From Merdivivens faecigallinarum (lineage in GTDB: Bacteria > Bacteroidota > Bacteroidia > Bacteroidales > UBA932): a stretch of DNA of 21,041 bases. Numbering within the stretch: the stretch's first letter is position 1; each line of letters starts with the position of its first letter. The stretch spans positions 1 to 21,041 of the forward strand of contig JADILY010000015.1 in assembly GCA_017695055.1 (NCBI GenBank), written 5' to 3'. Positions 15,903 to 21,041 of this stretch are shown here, in pieces. The notes under the pieces are model-generated. The model saw nothing but the letters and a program-made list of their open reading frames with translations. It was not told where the DNA came from and searched no databases. The translations under genes and the position numbers were made by a program.

Positions 15903-16865
15903 ATGAAAGAAGAATATATAAATACCGGAAACAAGGATACCCGCAGCGGTTTCGGCGCCGGGCTTTATGAAGCCGCATCGCGCAATCCCGAGATAATCGC
16001 TTTATGTGCCGACCTTGCAGGTTCTCTGAAAATGGAAAAATTCGCCGAAGCCTGGCCCGAGAGGTTCATCCAGTGCGGTATCGCCGAGGCGAACATGATA
16101 GGAGTGGCCGCCGGTGCCGCCCTTACCGGCAAGATTCCTTTTGCTGGGTCTTTCGCCGAATTCATAACCGGGCGTGTCTATGACCAGATACGCCAGGAAG
16201 TGGCTTACGGCAATACCAATGTCAAGATAGCAGCTTCCCATGCCGGCATTACCCTCGGTGAGGACGGTGCCACCCACCAGACAATGGAAGACATAGCCCT
16301 TATGAGGGTGCTTCCAAACATGGTGGTGCTCAATCCTTGCGACTACAACCAGACAAAGGCTGCCACTGTTGCTGCCGCTGCATACCAGGGGCCGGTGTAT
16401 CTTCGTTTCGGACGTCCGTCCGTGCCTAACTTTACTCCGGAAGACCAGGTCTTCGAGATAGGAAAGGCCCTGAAACTCGTCGAAGGCTCGGATGTGACCG
16501 TGTTTGCTACCGGCCATCTTGTCTGGGAAGCCTTGCAGGCTGCAAAAGAGCTCGAAAATGAGGGGATGTCAGCGGAAGTAATCGACATACATACCATAAA
16601 ACCGCTGGATGCCGAGGCTGTCGTCGCTTCGGTCATGAAGACCGGGGCGGCCGTATGTGCTGAAGAGCATCTCATCGCAGGAGGTTTGGGAGAACTCATC
16701 TCCGGTACTCTTGCAAGGCGTTATCCTGCACCTGTCGAATTTGTGGCGGTGGATGACAAGTTCGGCCAGAGCGGTTCCCCTTCCGAATTGATGAAAGCCT
16801 ACGGGCTTGATGCGGCCCACATTGTGGAAGCCGCCCGGAAGGCTGTCGGCAGGAAAAACAGGTAA
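15903..16865 (+). CDS. Transketolase, C-terminal (pyrimidine-binding) subunit
   Basis: The second half of the split transketolase, 320 residues from the ATG at 15903. An upstream in-frame TTG at 15885 would give 326 residues. I prefer the ATG because the family N-terminus begins with a short lead to INTGNKDTRSGFGAG. The catalytic glutamate that activates the cofactor is in CGIAEANMIG (residue 62 from the ATG), followed by GRVYDQIRQEVAYG and HAGITLGEDGATHQ. The C-terminal domain ends with FGQSGSPSELMKAYGL. The gap to the N-terminal subunit is 21 bp (3 bp with TTG), consistent with joint expression. The ECF sigma gene follows 32 bp after the stop. Confidence 0.92.
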   Translation: MKEEYINTGNKDTRSGFGAGLYEAASRNPEIIALCADLAGSLKMEKFAEAWPERFIQCGIAEANMIGVAAGAALTGKIPFAGSFAEFITGRVYDQIRQEVAYGNTNVKIAASHAGITLGEDGATHQTMEDIALMRVLPNMVVLNPCDYNQTKAATVAAAAYQGPVYLRFGRPSVPNFTPEDQVFEIGKALKLVEGSDVTVFATGHLVWEALQAAKELENEGMSAEVIDIHTIKPLDAEAVVASVMKTGAAVCAEEHLIAGGLGELISGTLARRYPAPVEFVAVDDKFGQSGSPSELMKAYGLDAAHIVEAARKAVGRKNR

Positions 16866-16897
16866 TACCTGCCATTGTAAGGCTCGACAGTATCCGG

Positions 16898-17434
16898 TTG
16901 GAAGACGGGAGAATCATAGAAATGTTTGAAAACGGGCGCACTGAAGAGGCGTTCGGGGCGATAGTGGACACCTACAAGGAAAAACTGTACTGGCACATCA
17001 GACGGATGGCCGGCTCCCACGAAGACACCGATGATATACTTCAGAACGTTTTCATGAAAATATGGACGGGACTCCCTTCATTCCGCGGGGAATCCCGTCT
17101 TTTTACCTGGATATACCGCATAGCCACGAATGAGACCGTAACTTTCCTCAACCGGAAGAGGCTCCGTTCGTTCCTTTCATTCGGTGAAGTCTCACCGGCC
17201 TACTCGGTCGAGACAGACCCTTGGTTCAACGGGGATGAAATAGTTAAAAAACTTTATAAATCCATAGCCTCGCTGCCTCCGAAACAACGTCTCGTATTCA
17301 ACATGCGGTATTTCGAAGAAATGAAATATGAGGATATGTCGGAAATCCTCGGCACATCCGTAGGCGCCTTGAAAGCTTCGTACCACCACGCCTACAAGAA
17401 AATAGTGTCCGACATGAAGGAGAGCATCGGCTAA
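16898..17434 (+). CDS. ECF-type RNA polymerase sigma factor
   Basis: A 178-residue extracytoplasmic-function sigma factor. Region 2 runs through HEDTDDILQNVFMKIWTGLP with the core-binding and -10-recognising residues, including the following TWIYRIATNE. Region 4 is LPPKQRLVFNMRYFEEMKYE then SVGALKASYHHAYKKI, a helix-turn-helix for the -35 element. There is no region 1 or 3, as expected for the class. The TTG start at 16898 gives LEDGRIIEMFENGRTEEAF, matching the usual family lead. The first ATG is at 16922 and would drop eight residues. The gene starts 32 bp after transketolase, so read-through is possible. Its probable anti-sigma partner is separated by a 400-bp gap with relics. Confidence 0.9.
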   Translation: MEDGRIIEMFENGRTEEAFGAIVDTYKEKLYWHIRRMAGSHEDTDDILQNVFMKIWTGLPSFRGESRLFTWIYRIATNETVTFLNRKRLRSFLSFGEVSPAYSVETDPWFNGDEIVKKLYKSIASLPPKQRLVFNMRYFEEMKYEDMSEILGTSVGALKASYHHAYKKIVSDMKESIG

Positions 17435-17482
17435 TCTGTTCAGTGCATCGGATTGGCTGTTCGAAGTATCGGCAGAACCGGT

Positions 17483-17577
17483 CTGTCCTGTCAGGCGGGA
17501 AATCTGCTTTGAATCTGCCCTGTATTTTTTGTAAACCGACTTGGCAAGCTCGGTTTTTTCTTCTATTGACAATTCGG
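17483..17577 (-). pseudogene. Relic of a transposase-like C-terminus (low confidence)
   Basis: On the minus strand a short stretch reads ELSIEEKTELAKSVYKKYRA then DSKQISRLTGQ. To me it looks like the C-terminal helix-turn-helix tail seen in some Bacteroidetes transposases of the REP-associated (Y1) type. No catalytic part is present upstream, and the frame runs on antisense into the sigma gene. It is therefore at most a fragment. The assignment is by recall and may be wrong. Confidence 0.35.
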
Positions 17578-17580
17578 AAA

Positions 17581-17610
17581 TGTTTGTTTTTCTGATGTTT
17601 GTTTTTCTGA
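17581..17610. repeat. 15-bp tandem duplication
   Basis: TGTTTGTTTTTCTGA occurs twice head to tail (17581-17595 and 17596-17610) without mismatch. On the minus strand it duplicates RKTNI in frame with the transposase-like relic. Confidence 0.85.
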
Positions 17611-17766
17611 ATTGCGAGATACATAGGGACTTATACCGTTTCTTTCCTGTGTTATGACGATGCGGAAACTCCACACAGCTTTGAGGGCGAGTGGAGCGGG
17701 GAAATCGTTGTCAGCGATGAGACCGGACCTTACGAAAATTACGGGACAGGAGTAAGAAGCTTTTAA
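17611..17766 (+). pseudogene. Coding-like remnant of unknown protein
   Basis: An open stretch of 51 codons between stops, with no ATG or GTG at its head, reading IARYIGTYTVSFLCYDDAET and ending with VRSF. The composition (Gly, Tyr, Thr, acidic, few basic) looks like a real beta-strand protein end rather than random translation. It may be the C-terminus of a secreted or lipoprotein gene whose 5' part has been lost. I do not recognise the family. It ends 18 bp before the putative ECF promoter. Confidence 0.35.
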
Positions 17767-17784
17767 AAATTCCTCGCTTCATCT

Positions 17785-17811
17785 AAACTTTTTCCCTCGA
17801 AGCCCGTCTAA
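17785..17811 (+). promoter_or_regulatory. Putative ECF-type promoter of the anti-sigma / Spy-like unit
   Basis: AAAC (17785-17788, within AAACTTTTT) and CGTC (17805-17808, within CGTCTAA) are separated by 16 bp. This fits the general AAC-N16/17-CGTC plan of promoters read by ECF sigma factors. It sits 27 bp before the GTG of the membrane-protein gene and has no TAnnTTTG element. Autoregulation by the adjacent sigma factor is inferred. Confidence 0.55.
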
Positions 17812-17837
17812 TAAGTGTTTGTTTTAATCATCATACC

Positions 17838-18272
17838 GTGGACGACAAAATAAGGGACATAGAAGACAAGAGTTTGAAAATCAATCCATACACTGTTCCC
17901 GAGGGCTATTTCGGCTCGTTGGAAGGAAGGATAATGGAACGTATCGGAGGCTGCGGGGCGGAAGGTTCCGGCCACGGGGTTCCCGGCGTATGGGAGAGGT
18001 TTTTCAAACCGGCTTTGGGCATGGCCCTGTCTTTTGCCCTTGTCTTTGCCATAGGTTTCGGGATAATGAAACTTACCGGCAGGGAAGACGGGGCGGATTT
18101 CATGTCCTTAGACGAGTACGATATGATGAAGGCTGTGGTCTACAACGTTTCCGATGAGGATTCGTCCGCAACATCCGATAATGCATTGACTGAAGACGAG
18201 GTCGTCGAGTACCTTATGTGCGAAGACCGTGTCATGCTGTATCTTGCGGCCACTTATGACGAAGATGAATAA
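17838..18272 (+). CDS. One-pass membrane protein, probable anti-sigma factor of the ECF locus
   Basis: A 144-residue protein from a GTG start at 17838. The cytoplasmic lead includes NPYTVPEGYFGSLEGRIMER, a pattern common in small proteins next to Bacteroidales ECF sigma genes. One transmembrane helix spans about residues 57-79 (FFKPALGMALSFALVFAIGF). The C-terminal part is very acidic and would face the periplasm. There is no HxxxCxxC zinc anti-sigma motif, so the anti-sigma role rests on context and topology only. It is followed after 13 bp by the Spy-like gene, so the two are one operon. It is set apart from the sigma gene by the relic-bearing gap. Confidence 0.75.
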   Translation: MDDKIRDIEDKSLKINPYTVPEGYFGSLEGRIMERIGGCGAEGSGHGVPGVWERFFKPALGMALSFALVFAIGFGIMKLTGREDGADFMSLDEYDMMKAVVYNVSDEDSSATSDNALTEDEVVEYLMCEDRVMLYLAATYDEDE

Positions 18273-18285
18273 TAATTTATACGAT

Positions 18286-18768
18286 ATGAAGAAAAATTTT
18301 TGGTTTGTTTTCCTTTTCTGCTGTTTGGCATTTTCCTTTTTACCGGTTTCATCATTTGCGGCTTTTGGGCCTGCCGGGCCTGGATGCGGTCATGACAGGG
18401 ACTGGAAAGAGAAAATAATGGCTGAAAAGATCGCTTATTTTACATCCGAACTCAACCTCACTCCCGAGGAGGCACAGCGCTTCTGGCCTGTTTACAATAT
18501 GTTGCAGGACGAGCGGGAAAAATATCATCGTGAATCGCGTGATTGCATGAGGCTTCTTGAGGATGCGATAAGGGAAGGGCAGCCGGAAAAGGAGATAGCA
18601 CGTCTTCTGGACAGGTATATAGAGGCTGCGGAAAATTGTGACGGCATGAGGGAAAAGACACGGGATGAGGTAAGCAAGGTGCTTTCGGAAGAGAAGACGG
18701 CCAGGCTGTTCATCGCCGAGGAGCACTTCATGATGAAGCAGTTCAGGAACCTTAAAGGGAAAAAATAA
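18286..18768 (+). CDS. Spy/CpxP-like periplasmic stress protein
   Basis: A 160-residue exported protein. I chose the ATG at 18286 because a classic signal peptide begins there (MKKNFWFVFLFCCLAFSFLP, cleavage about SSFA-AF). The longer open frame from 18229 would add a non-signal lead overlapping the previous gene. The mature part is almost entirely helical and charged, with ELNLTPEEAQRFWPVYNMLQ (55-73) resembling the LTxxQ-type motif of Spy/CpxP proteins, which bind misfolded proteins in the periplasm or sense envelope stress. The context with the ECF sigma factor and the membrane protein supports an envelope-stress role. It could instead be a metal-sensing relative. Confidence 0.78.
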   Translation: MKKNFWFVFLFCCLAFSFLPVSSFAAFGPAGPGCGHDRDWKEKIMAEKIAYFTSELNLTPEEAQRFWPVYNMLQDEREKYHRESRDCMRLLEDAIREGQPEKEIARLLDRYIEAAENCDGMREKTRDEVSKVLSEEKTARLFIAEEHFMMKQFRNLKGKK

Positions 18769-18856
18769 AGCTCCGATGCACATTGCGGCATGATTCATGC
18801 AATATGCATGGACGTTTTGTAGTATAGTTAGTGGTTTTTTAGTGGTTAGTTTTTGG

Positions 18857-18892
18857 CCTCAGAACTTGCAATACAGTTCTGAGGTCTTTTTT
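18857..18892 (+). terminator. Rho-independent terminator of the ECF / Spy-like unit
   Basis: CCTCAGAACT (18857-18866) and AGTTCTGAGG (18875-18884) form a perfect 10-bp stem with an 8-nt loop, followed by TCTTTTTT. It lies inside the 3' end of the convergent trmN6 gene: the TGA of trmN6 (18859-18861) is part of the stem. Confidence 0.88.
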
Positions 18893-19638
18893 ATGTACTC
18901 GATGCTGTATTTTCCGTCTTTGTAAACGGTCAGCCTTTCAGATTCCAAAGGCCGCCTTTTCCGTGAAAATTCGGTTATGATGCGGCTTTCCGGGCGGTCT
19001 TCGGTCGGATATATGTAGGTTATGCGGTTCAGGTACAGCCCTTTGTCCGAGCCTTCGGCGAGCACGGCTATTTTGTCTGCTGCCGGAAGTATCATCGTCA
19101 CCCGTCCTCTTTCCGAAAGATTGGCGCCGGCGTATCCGAGAATATCCCTGTATGACAGCTGGTCTGTGTGGCGGGCGTACCTTTTCCGTTCATCCTGTGA
19201 CTTGATGAGGTTGTCGTAGTACGGTGGGTTGGAAACGATAAGGTCGTACGTCCCTCCGGTGATGTTTCCTGGTTGCGGGGCCTGTGGATTGTAACTTTGG
19301 AAATCTGCAAGTGATGCGTGCAAGGCTCTTATGTTGGCGGCCCAGGGCGACATGGCGAAGTTGTATGAGGCTTCCTGCGCGGCGGCGTTGTCGATGTCGA
19401 TTCCAGTTATCCCGGTTCCGGGAAGCAGGCCGTTCCGGCCCGGCCTGCCGCCCTGGGCCTTGTTCAGCCTTTGTGCAGCTATCAGGGCTACCGCCCCTGT
19501 GCCTGTGCCGATGTCGAGGATTGTCCTGTATTCGGGGAAGATGCTGCAACAGACCCCGAGCAGCACGGAGTCCGTGTTGATTTTCATCGGGGCTGCCTCG
19601 TTGCGTATCGAGAATTCTTTAAACCGGAACAAATGCAT
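18859..19638 (-). CDS. trmN6: tRNA1(Val) A37 N6-methyltransferase
   Basis: A 259-residue SAM-dependent methyltransferase. Motif I is DIGTGTG at residues 42-48, and the adenine-binding NPPY is at 137-140 in LIVSNPPYYDN. The N-terminal MHLFRFKEFSIRNEAAPMKI then NTDSVLLG is the family signature lead. The protein modifies N6 of adenine 37 in tRNA-Val. Length and motif order match YfiC/TrmN6. A glycine- and arginine-rich insert (about 61-76) is slightly unusual. The ATG overlaps the stop of the ABC ATPase gene by one base (TGATG at 19638), so the two are translationally coupled. The 3' end contains the opposing terminator. Confidence 0.9.
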   Translation of the reverse strand: MHLFRFKEFSIRNEAAPMKINTDSVLLGVCCSIFPEYRTILDIGTGTGAVALIAAQRLNKAQGGRPGRNGLLPGTGITGIDIDNAAAQEASYNFAMSPWAANIRALHASLADFQSYNPQAPQPGNITGGTYDLIVSNPPYYDNLIKSQDERKRYARHTDQLSYRDILGYAGANLSERGRVTMILPAADKIAVLAEGSDKGLYLNRITYIYPTEDRPESRIITEFSRKRRPLESERLTVYKDGKYSIEYIKKTSELYCKF

Positions 19639-20312
19639 CAGAAAGCGAGGGACGAATCAATCGTTATGAAATTACCGTCCTTCATTTCCAGGGCCCTGTC
19701 GCACATGGCGGCGAGTCCGGTATCGTGGGTGACTATCAGAATTGTCTGCCCGAAGTGTTCGCGCAGCTTGAAGAACAGCCCGTGTATCTCTTCTTTCGTC
19801 TTGCTGTCGAGGTTTCCAGACGGCTCGTCCGCAAACAGTACCGAAGGGTTGTTCATTATGGCGCGGGCTACCGCCACCCTCTGCTGTTCTCCGCCTGACA
19901 GTTCGGAAGGTTTGTGGGAGGCCCTTCCGGAAAGTCCTACTTCTTCAAGCAGTTCCAGCGCGCGTTTGGATGCGGAGGCAAAACTTTCTCCGGCGATGAG
20001 GGCGGGCATCATTACATTTTCCTTGGCAGTGAATTCCGGCAGCAGATGGTGTGCCTGGAAAACGAAGCCTATTTCCCGGTTACGGAAATCGGCCAGTTTT
20101 GCGGATGAAAGTCCGGATAATTCTTTCCCGTTTATTTCCACCGTCCCCTTGTCCGGGGTCATCAGTGTCCCTAAAATCTGTAGGAAGGTCGATTTACCGG
20201 CCCCGCTCGCCCCGACAATTGCCACGACTTCGCTTTTTCTCACGGAAATGTCCACTCCTTTCAGTACCTTCAGCTGTCCGAATGATTTTTCTATTCCTTC
20301 CGCCCTTATCAT
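19638..20312 (-). CDS. lolD: LolD-type ABC transporter ATP-binding protein
   Basis: A 224-residue ATPase from the ATG at 20312, the size of LolD. Walker A GASGAGKST is at 34-42, the Q-loop glutamine at 86, the signature LSGGEQQR at 138-145, Walker B SVLFADEP at 157-164 and the switch histidine at 196 in THD. With a LolC/E membrane partner (not in this window) it would release lipoproteins from the inner membrane to LolA. The family normally begins right at MIRAEGIEKSFG. A longer frame from 20405 adds 31 residues encoded by the 18-bp repeats, so I prefer 20312 but cannot exclude starts at 20330, 20366 or 20405. A MacB-type or other Lol-like exporter ATPase is the main alternative. Confidence 0.85.
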   Translation of the reverse strand: MIRAEGIEKSFGQLKVLKGVDISVRKSEVVAIVGASGAGKSTFLQILGTLMTPDKGTVEINGKELSGLSSAKLADFRNREIGFVFQAHHLLPEFTAKENVMMPALIAGESFASASKRALELLEEVGLSGRASHKPSELSGGEQQRVAVARAIMNNPSVLFADEPSGNLDSKTKEEIHGLFFKLREHFGQTILIVTHDTGLAAMCDRALEMKDGNFITIDSSLAF

Positions 20313-20404
20313 GCTTGCTTTCCGTATCATGCCTTCTGACCGTTCCGTGCCATTTGTCTGTGCCATGCTTTCTGCCAATGTCGTGCTATCTGCCTGTGCT
20401 GTCA
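20303..20404. repeat. Degenerate 18-bp tandem repeats at the lolD start
   Basis: About five and a half units of 18 bp, at 20303, 20321, 20339, 20357, 20375 and 20393. Example units are TCCGTATCATGCCTTCTG and TCTGTGCCATGCTTTCTG. Several units carry CAT, that is an ATG on the minus strand, all in frame with lolD because 18 is a multiple of three. Confidence 0.7.
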
Positions 20405-20449
20405 TAATGAAGAATCTCTATTGAATGAGTCCCTAAAAAATTATTTTGA

Positions 20450-20457
20450 CAAAGTTA
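20450..20457 (-). promoter_or_regulatory. Putative -7 element of the lolD-trmN6 unit
   Basis: TAACTTTG on the minus strand, 44 bp before the longest possible lolD start and 137 bp before the preferred one. No good -33 is seen at the usual distance. Confidence 0.45.
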
Positions 20458-20510
20458 ATGCAATTTTTCGACTATGCCAGATGAGAAATTTTGAGAATTT
20501 TATTTCAAAA

Positions 20511-20542
20511 TTTGGATAAGTAAAAAAAACAGCCTACCTTTG
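20511..20542 (+). promoter_or_regulatory. Promoter of tRNA-Pro
   Basis: TTTG (20511-20514) and TACCTTTG (20535-20542) with a 20-bp spacer match the Bacteroidetes consensus. They lie 27 bp before the tRNA. Confidence 0.75.
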
Positions 20543-20569
20543 CTGTCCGTTTCGGAAGAAACGTTCTTT

Positions 20570-20643
20570 CGGGGTGTGGCGCAGTTGGCTAGCGCATCTG
20601 GTTTGGGACCAGAGGGTCCTGTGTTCGAGTCACAGTACCCCGA
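20570..20643 (+). tRNA. tRNA-Pro(TGG)
   Basis: The sequence folds as a cloverleaf. Acceptor stem CGGGGTG pairs with TACCCCG (one G-T pair), with discriminator A at 20643. The anticodon stem is TCTGG/CCAGA around loop TTTGGGA, giving anticodon TGG. The T arm is CTGTG/CACAG around TTCGAGT. CCA is not encoded. The anticodon reads proline CCN codons. Confidence 0.95.
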
Positions 20644-20653
20644 CAGATTGGTG

Positions 20654-20687
20654 AAGACGGCTGGAAGCAATTCTGGCCGTCTTTTTT
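20654..20687 (+). terminator. Rho-independent terminator after tRNA-Pro
   Basis: AAGACGGC (20654-20661) pairs perfectly with GCCGTCTT (20676-20683) around a 14-nt loop, and the T-run continues to 20687. Confidence 0.88.
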
Positions 20688-20689
20688 GA

Positions 20690-21041
20690 TTGCCTTTTTT
20701 CAGTGGTTTTTCCGTATTCCGTATTCTGGACAAGCGGATAATTCTGAATTCCGGTCGGCGGTTCCCTTAGTCACGCATAATTCTTTTTACTCGACCAGCG
20801 GATAATTTTTGCAAAACCGGGAACAGGTCAATTTTTGTTATATCTATGTAATTTATTGATTTATAATATTATATGAGAGTATAGTAAATTATACTTGTTC
20901 AGAACGGCATCCACGTGGACTTCGCTGGGAACAAGGATTTTTGATTACATTCCGATAATGTGTTGTTATATAGCCGTTTACGGTCGATGTAGTTAAGCTG
21001 AGGCGTTCCCGGTCTGACACTATTCGTGCGCACCATGATTC
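20690..21041. other. AT-rich intergenic DNA without a convincing gene
   Basis: This 350-bp stretch holds no ORF I can support. It contains the sequence AGCGGATAATT twice (20733-20743 and 20797-20807), a strongly AT-rich tract at about 20835-20893, and a hairpin formed by CTTGTTC (20894-20900) and GAACAAG (20929-20935) enclosing the palindrome TCCACGTGGA (20910-20919) and followed by GATTTTT. A 45-codon minus-strand frame from 21036 to 20899 (MVRTNSVRPGTPQLNYID and onward) cannot be judged because the window ends there. Confidence 0.5.

Noticed and set aside
18790..18860. Inverted repeat CATGC/GCATG and GTGG-rich repeats before the terminator
   Set aside because: Arms of five bases and a simple TAGTGGTT pattern are too weak to support a function.
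19471..20424. 317-codon plus-strand open frame
   Set aside because: It is antisense to lolD and trmN6, both of which have complete motifs. The serine-rich translation is a shadow.
20500..20733. 77-codon minus-strand frame containing SGYCDSNTGPSGPKPDALAN
   Set aside because: It is the antisense translation of tRNA-Pro, a common annotation artefact.
20899..21036. 45-codon minus-strand frame starting MVRTNSVRPGTPQ
   Set aside because: It is cut close to the window edge, has no recognised family, and its end overlaps the palindromic hairpin. There is not enough to call a gene.
1..21041. CRISPR arrays, rRNA genes, complete insertion sequences, integrases
   Set aside because: No regularly spaced repeats of suitable size, no rRNA sequence and no transposase or integrase with catalytic motifs were seen.

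Overview
The window looks like a chromosomal segment from a member of the order Bacteroidales. Evidence: promoters of the Bacteroidetes type (TAnnTTTG at -7, some with TTTG about 20 bp upstream), A/T-rich leaders without clear Shine-Dalgarno sites, an LptE / sigma-54 activator cluster, an ECF sigma factor followed by a small one-pass membrane protein and a Spy-like protein, transketolase split into two subunits, and a large lipoprotein beta-galactosidase of the Bacteroides style. A genus cannot be named from the sequence alone.

Layout. (1) 1-2352, minus strand: a sensorless sigma-54 activator, then the LPS-assembly lipoprotein LptE, then a TPR-type protein cut by the window edge. (2) 2510-4153, plus strand: a lipoprotein with an OmpA-like segment and helical repeats, with its own promoter and terminator. 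(3) 4296-9639, plus strand: a secreted M6-type metalloprotease and a GH2 beta-galactosidase lipoprotein 7 bp apart, probably one operon for extracellular glycoprotein breakdown. (4) 9665-14931, minus strand: lepA and a GT2 glycosyltransferase, followed directly by the wreck of a type II restriction-modification module (C5 methyltransferase, AlwI-like endonuclease, DPPY-type methyltransferase). Each of its three genes carries at least one lesion. A long near-perfect hairpin closes the module. (5) 15045-18768, plus strand: the two transketolase subunits, an ECF sigma factor, a 400-bp gap holding gene relics and a likely ECF-type promoter, a membrane protein that may be the anti-sigma factor, and a Spy/CpxP-like periplasmic protein. 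(6) 18859-20405, minus strand: a LolD-type ABC ATPase translationally coupled to the tRNA methyltransferase TrmN6. The LolD start lies in an array of degenerate 18-bp repeats. (7) 20535-21041: tRNA-Pro(TGG) with promoter and terminator, then AT-rich DNA without a convincing gene.

Themes. Envelope maintenance recurs: LptE, LolD, the OmpA-like lipoprotein, the ECF/Spy module and the glycosyltransferase. The accessory part is the restriction-modification remnant. I saw no intact new defence system. The best candidates for a second look are the pattern of lesions in that remnant, the in-frame repeat array at the lolD start, and the relic-bearing gap inside the ECF sigma / anti-sigma locus.
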